Below are positions 6,924 through 13,169 of a stretch of 48,725 nt of DNA, piece by piece. The position numbers were made by a program, and so were the translations under genes. The stretch covers positions 1 to 48,725 of the IMG/VR virus record IMGVR_UViG_3300032205_000003; one strand, given 5' to 3'. The notes beneath the pieces were generated by a model that saw only the letters and a list, made by a program, of their open reading frames with translations, made no database searches and was not told the origin of the DNA. This stretch comes from a virus. Each line of letters opens with the position of its first letter. The stretch's first letter is position 1.

Positions 6924-7168
6924 CAGTCCTCCTCCTTCACGCCCCACATCAGCCAGTCGGGGTGGCAGCGGAGGATCGAGCAGACGGAGCGCACGTTGAT
7001 GCCGCCCTGGGGGCGGAACGTGCCGCGTTCCCAGTTGGAGATCGTCTCGCGCGTGACGCCGGCGAGATCGGCAAGCTCGGTCTGGGTGTAGCCGTACTTC
7101 CGGCGCCGAGCGCGCAGTCGAATCGCGAAATTCTCGTCGGCCCGATGGTCTTCCACCGTTGTCGCCAT
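6923..7168 (-). CDS. XRE-family repressor, first gene of the early operon, 81 aa
   Basis: A Cro/CI-type HTH occupies residues 28-49 (YTQTELADLAGVTRETISNW) followed by ERG, the classic XRE sequence. The short C-terminus holds a single Cys and Trp residues. The ATG at 7168 follows GGGGAGG; an in-frame GTG at 7201 lacks a ribosome site. The gene heads the leftward operon and a perfect 18-bp palindrome lies about 60 bp upstream, so autoregulation is likely. It is small for a lysogeny repressor and may be Cro-like, with the 149-aa XRE protein at 45861-46310 as partner. Confidence 0.85.
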   Translation of the reverse strand: MATTVEDHRADENFAIRLRARRRKYGYTQTELADLAGVTRETISNWERGTFRPQGGINVRSVCSILRCHPDWLMWGVKEED

Positions 7169-7202
7169 GCTCCGAATACCTCCCCGTATCTCGATGGTCA
7201 CG

Positions 7203-7231
7203 TTACTAGCTGAAGCGACCCCGGAACGAAA
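7203..7231 (-). promoter_or_regulatory. Candidate early leftward promoter
   Basis: On the minus strand, TTTCGT (7231-7226) and TAGTAA (7208-7203) are separated by 17 bases, about 35 bases before the repressor ATG, leaving room for the GGGGAGG ribosome site. The -10 match is fair and the -35 match weak. The adjacent palindrome at 7230-7247 overlaps the -35 box, which is where a repressor would block polymerase. Confidence 0.35.
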
Positions 7232-7247
7232 TTCCGCATGCGGAATT
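7230..7247. promoter_or_regulatory. Perfect 18-bp operator palindrome (left)
   Basis: AATTCCGCATGCGGAATT is fully self-complementary. Its central 12 bases, TCCGCATGCGGA, recur in a second palindrome at 7513-7530 in the same intergenic region. Size, symmetry and position beside an XRE gene fit a dimeric repressor operator. Confidence 0.75.
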
Positions 7248-7512
7248 ACGCAAGTGAATGTGAAGAGTTAGGAAGAGGGTGTGAAAAGGCGCTGCAAATA
7301 GGCACCCCGAATTCGCGGCGATAAACCACCTCCTCAGGAAACGTCGCTTCGCCACCGCCGGCCCCCCCACCGTCGGCGGCGGATCTCAGTCCACGGGATC
7401 CGGCCCTGTCTCCCGAGCGATACGCCCGGCAGCGAATCCACCGCAGCTTGGTTCTGAGCCTGCCGACGGGCAACGTAGCCACCCCGTCACCACTTTGCAA
7501 GCATTCGCACGA
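7248..7512. other. Spacer between the two operators
   Basis: No gene with a ribosome site is visible in this stretch. A minus-strand frame crossing it (about 7246-7626) has shadow-like composition and would run through both operators. The stretch may hold the promoter for the rightward regulator, but I see no convincing -35/-10 pair. Confidence 0.4.
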
Positions 7513-7530
7513 AAGTCCGCATGCGGAGTT
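7513..7530. promoter_or_regulatory. Near-perfect 18-bp operator palindrome (right)
   Basis: AAGTCCGCATGCGGAGTT has the same TCCGCATGCGGA core as the site at 7230-7247 and one mismatched symmetric pair. It lies about 90 bp before the rightward regulator gene (ATG at 7619). The centres of the two sites are 283 bp apart, about 27 helical turns, a distance that would allow looping. Confidence 0.7.
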
Positions 7531-7618
7531 TGCGGAGCGCGTGCGAAAGGTGGCGCGGATGCCCACCGCGTGTACGCTTCCGGGCGGCGAGGCTCGCCGG
7601 CGAGCGGGGAGGGGCGCG

Positions 7619-8344
7619 ATGTCCACCCTCGCGGCGAAGGTCGAGAAAGTCAGGTTGCTCCTGACGACGCTCCACGATCCGTACCCGGCTCCACGAGCGT
7701 CGTTGCGGCCCGATCCGGGACCCTCACGGTCACGCTACGTCCCCTGCGAGACGTGCCGGCACACGGGCTGGACGAAGAAGCGCGACGGCTACGCGCTCTG
7801 CCTCTCGTGCAACGGAAGCTCGTGGCGCCGGCGCGAGCGCGGCGACCAGGAGTGGGACGCGTACCTGGAGCTACCGCTGCCGGAGGCGGCGTCGCTGCCG
7901 CGCGAGCCTGGCCGGCCGCGTCCCGAGCCGGATGACGACACGTTCGCCTGGGAGCGGCAGCGGGCCGCCTACGATCGGCACGGCTCGTATCGGGAGCTAC
8001 GGACGGCGCTCGCCTGGCTCGCGCACCATGACGAGCGCCGGTACCGGCTCGTGCGCGCCGTCCTGATCAACCACGAGCCGCGCACGCTTTCGGCCCTGGA
8101 TCGGATCGATGTCGACCTCGGGGTGATCGCCATCGCGCTCAGGATGAAGACGGTCAGGGTCCCGGCCTGGTTGATCGAGCGATCGAAGGCGGCCGAGAAG
8201 CGCGAGACGATCGAGGCGCTGGCGGGGGAGGGTCTGCGAGCCGGCGAGATCGCGAAACGGCTCGGCATTCCGAAGGAAGTTGTCCGCCGTCGGATGCGGA
8301 CGTTAAGATCCAAACGCGCCGGAATCCCCCTCGGGGCGATGTGA
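7619..8344 (+). CDS. Zinc-ribbon/HTH regulator, 241 aa
   Basis: ATG at 7619 follows GGGGAGGGG; the frame is open further upstream, but only this start leaves the right-hand operator outside the gene. Cys43, Cys46, Cys61 and Cys64 (PCETCRHTGW, LCLSCNG) form a zinc ribbon. The C-terminal 38 residues contain an HTH (LRAGEIAKRLGIPKEVVRRR) followed by a basic tail. The layout suggests a sequence-specific regulator. It is the only gene rightward from the operator region, transcribed away from the XRE gene, as in a phage genetic switch. Family unknown. Confidence 0.72.
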   Translation: MSTLAAKVEKVRLLLTTLHDPYPAPRASLRPDPGPSRSRYVPCETCRHTGWTKKRDGYALCLSCNGSSWRRRERGDQEWDAYLELPLPEAASLPREPGRPRPEPDDDTFAWERQRAAYDRHGSYRELRTALAWLAHHDERRYRLVRAVLINHEPRTLSALDRIDVDLGVIAIALRMKTVRVPAWLIERSKAAEKRETIEALAGEGLRAGEIAKRLGIPKEVVRRRMRTLRSKRAGIPLGAM

Positions 8345-8387
8345 GGCGTTACGTCGTCGGTGGCGCAGCGACCCCTCAGAACGACAA

Positions 8388-8407
8388 CGGCCCCCCGAAG
8401 GGGGCCG
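8388..8407 (-). terminator. UUCG-tetraloop intrinsic terminator
   Basis: Read on the minus strand, the stem CGGCCCCC / GGGGGCCG closes a TTCG loop and is followed by TTGTCGTT. It lies beyond the last gene of the leftward 8435-11359 operon and after the convergent gene ending at 8344, so it may act on both. A near copy lies after the integrase (47308-47325), sharing the flanking ACGACAACGGCCCCC. Confidence 0.75.
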
Positions 8408-8434
8408 AAGTCGCCACTACCACGACGTGGGAGT

Positions 8435-8668
8435 CTAGCGGTAGAGGTTCTTGACCCTCTCCCAGGGGATGGACGCGATCATGCCAGCGCCATCGATCGT
8501 GTCCCAGCGGACGACGGCCCCGTGGCGCGGGTGACGCCCGACGTACGTTCCTTCGCTGCCGGCGCCGAGGAAGGAGCCGTAGCCCTGGGGGGCGAACACG
8601 CGGCACCCCTCGGTGAACGTCTCTTGCGCCTCGGACGCGAAGTACGGCTCGGTGTCGAGATCGGTCAT
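8435..8668 (-). CDS. Hypothetical protein, 77 aa
   Basis: ATG at 8668 overlaps the upstream stop (ATGA). The protein is acidic at the N-terminus (MTDLDTEPYFASEAQETF) and then Gly-rich with beta-type spacing (CRVFAPQGYGSFLGAGSEG, VVRWDTIDGAGMIASIPW). This could be a small beta-barrel, but no family is recognised. It is the last gene of its operon and is followed by a strong terminator. Confidence 0.7.
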   Translation of the reverse strand: MTDLDTEPYFASEAQETFTEGCRVFAPQGYGSFLGAGSEGTYVGRHPRHGAVVRWDTIDGAGMIASIPWERVKNLYR

Positions 8669-9042
8669 GCCTCTTCCTCCTCGTATCCCTCGCCCGTCCA
8701 GCCGTGGCGCGCTGCGGCCTTGGGCGAGTGCTCGTAGTAGAAGGCGAGCGCGCGCTGCTTCGCCTCGCGCCGGGTGTCGCAGGTGTCGACGCGGACGCGC
8801 TCCCAACGCTCCGCCTTGCCCGAGCGCGAGCCGCGCCCACGCGGCTCGTACACGAATACGGCGAACGTGCCGTCGAGCTTGCCCGCCCGGATCCGCTTCG
8901 TGGTGTAGCTCACGAGCCAGCCGTCCTCGGTCTTCCAGTCGCAGGTCGGCGCCAGGCCGTCGGGCGAGAACGCGGCTGCGTACTGCTCGTCGGTCATGGT
9001 CTGCGCCATGTGCTTCATGAATCTGTCCCAGTGCTCGCTCAT
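8665..9042 (-). CDS. Hypothetical protein, 125 aa
   Basis: The ATG at 9042 (MSEHWDRFMKHMAQ) overlaps the MerR-like stop. The mixed alpha/beta sequence has an aromatic-rich C-terminal helix (QRALAFYYEHSPKAA) and an acidic tip. Segments such as LVSYTTKRIRAGKLDGTFAV and WERVRVDTCDTRREA alternate strand and turn. No metal-binding or catalytic motif stands out. Function unknown. Confidence 0.7.
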   Translation of the reverse strand: MSEHWDRFMKHMAQTMTDEQYAAAFSPDGLAPTCDWKTEDGWLVSYTTKRIRAGKLDGTFAVFVYEPRGRGSRSGKAERWERVRVDTCDTRREAKQRALAFYYEHSPKAAARHGWTGEGYEEEEA

Positions 9043-9314
9043 GCTGCCTTCCTCTCCGCTGCCCAGCGCTCGATGTCCTGGCGCAGCCACACGGTCGCGC
9101 CGCGAAGCTCGGCCACGGGGGCCGGCAGCTTGCCGCGGTGCTTCCACATCGTCACGGTCTTGTAGGCCACGTCCATGAACTCGGCCACTTCGTACATGCC
9201 CATCAGTTGCAGTCGGCCGGCGTGGACTTCCTCCACGAGGCGCGCGTACCACTCCGCGCACTCGTCCATCTCGGTGCGGATCCGCTGCATGCGGTCGAGT
9301 ACCTCGCCGGTCAC
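9039..9314 (-). CDS. MerR-like HTH protein, 91 aa
   Basis: Residues about 38-84 form an excisionase/MerR-type HTH: MGMYEVAEFMDVAYKTVTMW, then KHRGKLPAPVAELRGATVW and LRQDIERWAAERK, the usual pattern of an HTH plus wing plus final helix. A 35-residue helical N-terminus precedes it. The GTG at 9314 overlaps the preceding stop (GTGA). It could be a second directionality factor or a regulator of this operon. Confidence 0.75.
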   Translation of the reverse strand: MTGEVLDRMQRIRTEMDECAEWYARLVEEVHAGRLQLMGMYEVAEFMDVAYKTVTMWKHRGKLPAPVAELRGATVWLRQDIERWAAERKAA

Positions 9315-9547
9315 TTGCCATCAATCCCTCGGGGCGGCGGCATGTGCCGCTCGTGCTTGAAGTAGTTCAGCCAGCTGCCGCCGACGACGGCGAGCAGCAG
9401 CACGGCGAAGAAGGCGGGGATCAGGTAGATCAGGCCGCCCCAGCCGAACAGCAGGTAGACGCCGACGAACAGCGCCGGCACCCAGATCGCGCCGAACGCG
9501 CTGAGCGCCGCTCGTCCGGGCGACATCCCGAACAGTCTCTGACTCAT
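9311..9547 (-). CDS. Small membrane protein with two TM segments, 78 aa
   Basis: Two hydrophobic stretches are visible: about residues 14-34 (SAFGAIWVPALFVGVYLLFG) and 37-58 (GLIYLIPAFFAVLLLAVVGG), joined by a two-residue turn. A basic C-terminal tail (KHERHMPPPRG) follows. This hairpin topology is found in holins and superinfection-exclusion proteins. It is not next to an endolysin, so exclusion or another host-membrane role is at least as likely. Starts ATG at 9547, overlapping the upstream stop. Confidence 0.75.
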   Translation of the reverse strand: MSQRLFGMSPGRAALSAFGAIWVPALFVGVYLLFGWGGLIYLIPAFFAVLLLAVVGGSWLNYFKHERHMPPPRGIDGK

Positions 9548-9744
9548 GACGCATCCCTCCGCTCGGCCACGAGGTTGGTGGTGCAGGCGTCGTAGAACCG
9601 CTCCTCGTCAAAGCGAGGGTTCTCGTGGCGCAGCCGGGCGATGAAGCTCTCGGCGAGCCGATCGCGCAGCAGGCCGCCGTCCTCTCGATCGCGGGCGTAG
9701 CCGTTCACAACCGCGGCGATCAACTCGAAGTCCTTCCTGGTCAT
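9544..9744 (-). CDS. Hypothetical protein, 66 aa
   Basis: ATG at 9744 is preceded by AAGGAGGATGGA; an in-frame ATG ten codons earlier lies in the conserved leader and would encode MLHHHH from the CAC repeat, so it is rejected. The helical charged protein begins MTRKDFELIAAVVNGYARDR and contains one cysteine. No family is recognised. It is the first gene after leader copy A. Confidence 0.7.
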   Translation of the reverse strand: MTRKDFELIAAVVNGYARDREDGGLLRDRLAESFIARLRHENPRFDEERFYDACTTNLVAERRDAS

Positions 9745-9749
9745 TCCAT

Positions 9750-9819
9750 CCTCCTTGTGGTGGTGGTGAAGCACTGGCGCTTCGAGGGGCGCCGGCCGAG
9801 CCGGCGCCCGTGCGAAACG
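9750..9819 (-). promoter_or_regulatory. Two-hairpin intercistronic leader, copy A
   Basis: In mRNA order: the upstream stop, CGTTTCGCAC, a hairpin with a 10-bp stem (GGGCGCCGGC / GCCGGCGCCC, 9787-9809), a second hairpin GAAGC-6-GCTTC (9768-9783), then CACCACCACCAC and AAGGAGG. The same architecture is found at 10141-10217 and 10806-10879. The outer pair of the first stem is G:C here and A:T in the other copies, a compensatory change. Confidence 0.75.
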
Positions 9820-10005
9820 TCACTGCGCTGCGAAGCCCTCCTGGATCAACGCGGTCACGAGCGAGTCGACGTACCGCGGCTCGACCACGAGCGCCATGCC
9901 GAACCACTGCGCGTCCTCCTGGGCGTGCCCGCGCAACCAGGCGAGCACGTCCATCGTGTGAGGCTCGATCAGGACGACCGAGCCGTGGTCGTTGACGCTG
10001 AACAT
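9820..10005 (-). CDS. Hypothetical protein, 61 aa
   Basis: ATG at 10005 shares a base with the previous stop (TGATG). The sequence has alternating strands and helices (MFSVNDHGSVVLIEPHTMDV, MALVVEPRYVDSLVTALIQE) like a small alpha/beta fold, without cysteines or membrane segments. Its stop is followed directly by leader copy A. Function unknown. Confidence 0.65.
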   Translation of the reverse strand: MFSVNDHGSVVLIEPHTMDVLAWLRGHAQEDAQWFGMALVVEPRYVDSLVTALIQEGFAAQ

Positions 10006-10133
10006 CAGGCCGCCGCCTTCCAGTAGTGCCGCACGAACGCGAAGACGGCTTCGGCGGCGGCGAGCCGCCGGATGGTCTTCGCCTCGGTCGCGTTCGTGGC
10101 GCGCCGCAGGTGTCTTGGTGTTCTCTCGCTCAT
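10005..10133 (-). CDS. 42-residue basic helical protein
   Basis: ATG at 10133 follows AAGGGA, the ribosome site at the end of leader copy B. The product begins MSERTPRHLRRATNATEAKT and continues as an amphipathic Ala/Arg-rich helix ending YWKAAA. The gene fills the space between leader B and the next ATG with a one-base overlap. No family is recognised. Confidence 0.6.
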   Translation of the reverse strand: MSERTPRHLRRATNATEAKTIRRLAAAEAVFAFVRHYWKAAA

Positions 10134-10140
10134 GGCTGTC

Positions 10141-10217
10141 CCTTCGTGGTGGTGGAGTGAAGCCTGGTGCTTCGAGCAGCGCCGGCCGGGAGCCGGCGCT
10201 GGTGCGAAACGTCAGGC
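10141..10217 (-). promoter_or_regulatory. Two-hairpin intercistronic leader, copy B
   Basis: TGACGTTTCGCACC is followed by a 10-bp-stem hairpin (CAGCGCCGGC / GCCGGCGCTG, 10177-10201), then GAAGC-5-GCTTC (10159-10173), then ACTCCACCACCAC and GAAGGGA. It matches copies A and C in order and spacing, with different loops. Confidence 0.75.
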
Positions 10218-10418
10218 CTAGCGGTTGCTCGGCGGGTTGCTGTAGGTGTCGTGCGCAAGCGCGTCGACCTCGGCCGCGTCCTTCGTGTCGCAGTGTCGAC
10301 CGGCCCAGCCGCACGCCTCGCAGGCGGCGAACCAGACGGTCTTCTCGTCCCCTGCGCGCTTGGTGCGCTGCACCTCGGCGAGGTGGTAGTCGAAGCCGGT
10401 CTTGACGGGCATGCTCAT
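10218..10418 (-). CDS. Small protein with CxxC-type motif, 66 aa
   Basis: ATG at 10418 follows GAAGGAG. Cysteines in FAACEACGW and GRHCDTKD give C-x2-C-x6-C with nearby histidines, a possible single zinc site of the kind common in small actinophage proteins. The C-terminus is Asn/Ser/Pro-rich. The upstream gene overlaps by four bases. Function unknown. Confidence 0.7.
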   Translation of the reverse strand: MSMPVKTGFDYHLAEVQRTKRAGDEKTVWFAACEACGWAGRHCDTKDAAEVDALAHDTYSNPPSNR

Positions 10419-10534
10419 GAGATCTCCTTCGTGGTGGTGTGGTTGTCGCGGCGCCGCGCTGCGTACCAGGCGGCGCCGATGGTCAGGGCGATGTAGCTCT
10501 CGACTGCGAGCAGCCCGAGCAGCGAGCCGCTCAT
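10415..10534 (-). CDS. 39-residue single-TM membrane protein
   Basis: ATG at 10534 comes just after the upstream stop, with GGGGAG before it, and the stop overlaps the next gene (ATGA). The sequence starts MSGSLLGLLAVESYIALTIG and continues GAAWYAARRRDN: one hydrophobic helix followed by an Arg cluster, an Nout/Cin topology. Its 3' end doubles as the CACCACCACGAAGGAG leader of the next gene. Confidence 0.6.
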   Translation of the reverse strand: MSGSLLGLLAVESYIALTIGAAWYAARRRDNHTTTKEIS

Positions 10535-10798
10535 CTAGCGCCACTCCCCTTCGTTGTAGACCTCGTAGGTGATGCCGGACACGATGTCCGAGATGTCGAT
10601 CGCCTCGACGCCCTGCCAGGCGGGGTCGTCCAGGAGGATCTGGGTGACGCTCTCGCGCGCCCACTGCTCAAGCTCGAACATCTCGTCCAGGCCGTCCTCG
10701 ACGGCGTCGCGCAGCGCGCTCAGGACGTCGCGCCGGATGCTCTTCTCGTACGCGCGCTCCAGGGCGTTCACCCGCCGCTCGTAGCTCTGCTCGCTCAT
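10535..10798 (-). CDS. Hypothetical helical protein, 87 aa
   Basis: ATG at 10798 follows GAGGAGAGCACC. The N-terminal half is a charged helix (YERRVNALERAYEKSIRRDV) and the C-terminal half is acidic and aromatic (ESVTQILLDDPAWQGVEAID). There are no cysteines or TM segments. It stands alone between leader copy C and the 39-residue membrane protein. Function unknown. Confidence 0.7.
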   Translation of the reverse strand: MSEQSYERRVNALERAYEKSIRRDVLSALRDAVEDGLDEMFELEQWARESVTQILLDDPAWQGVEAIDISDIVSGITYEVYNEGEWR

Positions 10799-10805
10799 GG
10801 TGCTC

Positions 10806-10879
10806 TCCTCGTGGTGGTGGTGGTGAAGCGGACGCTTCGTGAAGCGCCGGCCGGAGCCGGCGCTCGGACGAAGGGTCAG
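10806..10879 (-). promoter_or_regulatory. Two-hairpin intercistronic leader, copy C
   Basis: After the upstream TAG: CTGACCCTTCGTCCG, a 9-bp-stem hairpin (AGCGCCGGC / GCCGGCGCT, 10843-10864), GAAGC-4-GCTTC (10825-10838), then five CAC triplets and GAGGAG. Same architecture as copies A and B. Confidence 0.75.
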
Positions 10880-11359
10880 CTACTTGCAGCAGGGGAAGAC
10901 GCGGACGTCCTCGGGGCCGTAGCCCATCTCGGCCATCTCGCCGTCGACGTAGTCGGCGAGGGCGGCTTCGACGCTCTCGAACGGGCCGTAGATCTGCGAG
11001 CCGTGCTCGCGGGCGTCCCGCTCGATGTCGCGGCAGCCATCGCGGTGGATGTGCGCGATGTGCTCGCGGCTGATCGAGTGGTTGAGGATGACGACCTGCG
11101 GGCCGGCCGGCTCGACCGGGAAGGCGGCGGGGTTGCCGAGCTTGAAGTCAGCCTCGGCCTTCTCCTCCAGCGCGAAGCGAAGCTCGTGGAGCGCCTGCGC
11201 GGCGTCCCAGAGCGCCTTCTGCGCGGCCTTGTTCAGGTCGCTCGCGGTGACGTGCTTGATCATCTCGGCCAGCGTCTCGACCTGCGCCTGTGCGGCCTTC
11301 ACGGCGTGCGCCTCGCGCTTGTGGATCGTGGACACCAGGATGTGCTCGTTCGGGGTCAT
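10880..11359 (-). CDS. Hypothetical protein, first gene of the small-protein operon, 159 aa
   Basis: ATG at 11359 has AGGAGG upstream at good spacing. The N-terminal two thirds are helical and Ala/His/Lys-rich (AQAQVETLAEMIKHVTASDL). The C-terminus has a separate unit with two histidine-rich turns and a Cys (SREHIAHIHRDGCRD) and ends in Cys-Cys-Lys. A metal site is possible but unproven. It is transcribed from the promoter at 11406-11434. Confidence 0.72.
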   Translation of the reverse strand: MTPNEHILVSTIHKREAHAVKAAQAQVETLAEMIKHVTASDLNKAAQKALWDAAQALHELRFALEEKAEADFKLGNPAAFPVEPAGPQVVILNHSISREHIAHIHRDGCRDIERDAREHGSQIYGPFESVEAALADYVDGEMAEMGYGPEDVRVFPCCK

Positions 11360-11364
11360 GCGAT

Positions 11365-11398
11365 GCCTCCTGTGGTGGTGGGCGCGCCGGAGCGGCGC
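11365..11398 (-). promoter_or_regulatory. Leader of the small-protein operon (related copy D)
   Basis: The mRNA leader consists of a short hairpin (GCGCCG-3-CGGCGC, 11384-11398), then CCACCACCAC and AGGAGG. It keeps the hairpin-CAC-SD order of copies A-C but lacks the second GAAGC hairpin. It begins about where the predicted transcript starts. Confidence 0.55.
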
Positions 11399-11405
11399 TG
11401 ATCCC

Positions 11406-11434
11406 ATCTATCGGCACCGCGTTGAAGAAGTCAA
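11406..11434 (-). promoter_or_regulatory. Sigma70-type promoter for the 11359 operon
   Basis: On the minus strand, TTGACT (11434-11429) and ATAGAT (11411-11406) are 17 bases apart; TAGATG with an 18-base spacer is an alternative register. The match is good for a GC-rich genome and leaves a leader of about 40 nt before the ATG at 11359. Divergent transcription of the small terminase may share this region. Confidence 0.65.
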
Positions 11435-11458
11435 CCCTCAGGAGGACGAATCCCCCAA

Positions 11459-12082
11459 ATGGGTCACACGCCGAACGAGCATGAGCTTGAGGTCGAACAG
11501 ACCCTCTCCGAGCAGAGTGGTGATGGAGAAAAGCGGGCTAGCGCCGCAGAGCCTTGCGTCCAGGACGCGAAGCTCGCGCTCCCCGAGGGTCACCGCGTCC
11601 CCGAGGGAGCGACCCTGCTCGAAGGGGAAGACGACGGCTTCTGCCGCGTCCTGAAGCTCGACGGCTCGCGCTGCCGCGCCGCTCGGATCCGTGGGACGCC
11701 GCTCTGCGCCGGCCACACAGGGATCGGCGTGGGGCGTGACCCTCAAGGCAATGCCGTTCTAGCTCGTGAAGCGAAGGCTCGCGTACGAGCACGAAGGGAG
11801 CTACTCGGGATCGGGCCGGCAAGAGTCGCTCAACCACGCCAGATCGCGCGGCTCAAGGCGCAAGAACGCGCCGAAGAAATCGCCGCCGCGCTCGTGATCG
11901 CGCCGCTCGAAGACCCCTCTCTCGGCACCCTCGAACGGCAGCGCGCCGTGGTCACGATGCTCGCCGAGACGTACCCGCTCGCCACCGCCAGCGTGGAGGT
12001 CGAGGTCCCCGCCGCCGGCGAGGTCGGGTCGCTCGGCTGGGCGGACATGCAGGCGCTCGCAGCCAGGCTCTTGGACGCCTGA
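11459..12082 (+). CDS. terS: Probable terminase small subunit, zinc-knuckle type, 207 aa
   Basis: Residues 62-86 carry a C-x7-C-x8-C-x2-H knuckle within CRVLKLDGSRCRAARIRGT and LCAGHTG. This resembles the zinc-binding opening of many actinophage small terminases, where it is followed, as here, by an Arg/Ala-rich helical region. AGGAGG lies 13 bases before the ATG, which is rather long. The large subunit is 8 kb away, which is unusual. An alternative is a DNA-binding regulator. Confidence 0.55.
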   Translation: MGHTPNEHELEVEQTLSEQSGDGEKRASAAEPCVQDAKLALPEGHRVPEGATLLEGEDDGFCRVLKLDGSRCRAARIRGTPLCAGHTGIGVGRDPQGNAVLAREAKARVRARRELLGIGPARVAQPRQIARLKAQERAEEIAAALVIAPLEDPSLGTLERQRAVVTMLAETYPLATASVEVEVPAAGEVGSLGWADMQALAARLLDA

Positions 12083-12132
12083 CACCCGCCTCACACCGCA
12101 GCGCTAGCCCAGTAGCCATGCGGCCTAGCGAC

Positions 12133-12161
12133 GCGTGGGAGAACGAGCCGTTCTCGCACGC
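12133..12161. other. Long imperfect hairpin after the small-terminase gene
   Basis: GCGTG-G-GAGAAC-gagcc-GTTCTC-G-CACGC: an 11-bp stem with one G-G mismatch and a 5-base loop. No T-run follows. It could be an operator for a dimeric protein or part of a packaging site. Confidence 0.45.
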
Positions 12162-12253
12162 ATGCCGCTCGCTGACAGGCAGGAGCGATCGCCGGCCGGC
12201 GCTCAACGAGGTCACCCCCCTCGTCGCGCTCAGCGTCTCGCGCGAGTGCTAGA

Positions 12254-12270
12254 GGGCGGCGAAGCCGCCC
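12254..12270 (+). terminator. Possible terminator hairpin
   Basis: GGGCGGC-GAA-GCCGCCC is followed by a C-rich run, not T. It lies 170 bp after the small-terminase stop. Weak as an intrinsic terminator. Confidence 0.3.
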
Positions 12271-12297
12271 CCCCTCCCCCCTGCGCGAGCGCGACGG

Positions 12298-12375
12298 CGC
12301 GGGGCCTGTGACCGGGCCGCCAAAGCGCTGAGCGCGCGACCGCGGGGCCTGCCTTCGCGTTACGCGCGGGGCCTG
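12298..12375. repeat. Three direct repeats CGCGGGGCCTG
   Basis: Exact 11-base copies are at 12298-12308, 12341-12351 and 12365-12375; a shorter form, CGGGGCCTG, occurs near 12608 inside the next gene. The clustering in the 317-bp gap after the small-terminase gene suggests protein-binding iterons, for instance a packaging recognition site. The rest of the gap (12083-12399) shows no gene. Confidence 0.5.
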
Positions 12376-12399
12376 CTTGACGTAACGGGAAGGAGCCTC

Positions 12400-12903
12400 A
12401 TGCGTTACACCTGCGAGCACTGCCGTAACGAATTCGAAGCGGACAAGCCGGCGCGGTTCTGCTGTAACGCGCATCGCCAGGCAGCGCATCGAGAGCGTCT
12501 ACGTCGAGCCGAGACGAACCTGGAAGGGCAGCGCCTCGCTCGACAGCTGACCGAAGAGAAGGCCACGGAAGAATTGGCCGAAGCGCTGACCCCGGTAGCT
12601 CAAGGCTCGGGGCCTGACGTCAGCGTCGAGTCACCTTCGACACCACCCCTCACTGCTGAGGGGCAGAGCGGCCGTCAGGCCCGGGACGAAGTCTACGTCG
12701 AGTTCGAAGGCGAGCCGAGACAGGTCGTCAGGGAAGCGCAGGTCAGCGAGGACGAGTACATCTTCAACGAGGTCGCTCAGACCAGACTGTACGTCGAGGG
12801 CATCAGGTCGAGTGTTCCTGTTGAGGAAAGGTTGAAGAGAACTGCCTCGTACGCTCGCTGGCGCTACCGGGGGTTTTTGTGCGGGGAGATCGCTAGTCTC
12901 TGA
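12400..12903 (+). CDS. Zinc-binding N-terminal protein, 167 aa
   Basis: ATG at 12400 follows GGGAAGGAG. The first 32 residues form a compact zinc motif: YTCEHCRNEFEADKPARFCC then NAHRQAAHRERLR, i.e. C-x2-C-x12-CC-x2-H with a basic helix, as in small DUF-type zinc fingers. The centre is Ser/Pro/Thr-rich and disordered; the end is helical with Arg/Trp (TASYARWRYRGFLCGEIASL). DNA or RNA binding is likely. It follows the putative packaging repeats. Confidence 0.7.
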   Translation: MRYTCEHCRNEFEADKPARFCCNAHRQAAHRERLRRAETNLEGQRLARQLTEEKATEELAEALTPVAQGSGPDVSVESPSTPPLTAEGQSGRQARDEVYVEFEGEPRQVVREAQVSEDEYIFNEVAQTRLYVEGIRSSVPVEERLKRTASYARWRYRGFLCGEIASL

Positions 12904-12905
12904 GC

Positions 12906-13169
12906 GTGAATCCCGAGCTTGAGCTAGCCGAGAAACACGCTCTGGCGCGCGAGTTCGGGGGGGCGCTCTGCTTCATCTCGGACTGGGATCCTGACGACAC
13001 CGCCGACATCGGGGTGCTCAGGCTTTTGGAAGGACCGGAGGGGATCGGGCTGCTGCGGTTCACGAACCCGTACACCGACTTCGTCATTCGCATCAGGCTT
13101 GAAGACCTGGATTGGCTGATCGAGAACGGCCCGCTGGGCAACCCGGAATCGCCTGACTACTCGCCGTAG
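12906..13169 (+). CDS. Hypothetical acidic protein, 87 aa
   Basis: GTG start at 12906, two bases after the previous stop; no strong ribosome site, so translation is probably coupled. The sequence is acidic with several short strands (GGALCFISDWDPDD, IGVLRLLEG, TDFVIRIRLEDLDWL). Its 3' end overlaps the convergent gene 13157-13546 by 13 bases. Function unknown. Confidence 0.65.
   Translation: MNPELELAEKHALAREFGGALCFISDWDPDDTADIGVLRLLEGPEGIGLLRFTNPYTDFVIRIRLEDLDWLIENGPLGNPESPDYSP

Noticed and set aside
7246-7626. Minus-strand 126-codon frame across the operator region
   Set aside because: Covers both palindromes, lacks a ribosome site and has shadow-like composition.
9744-9774. Upstream ATG giving MLHHHHKEDG at the 66-aa gene
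   Set aside because: It is inside the repeated CAC leader; the downstream ATG has AAGGAGG at proper spacing.
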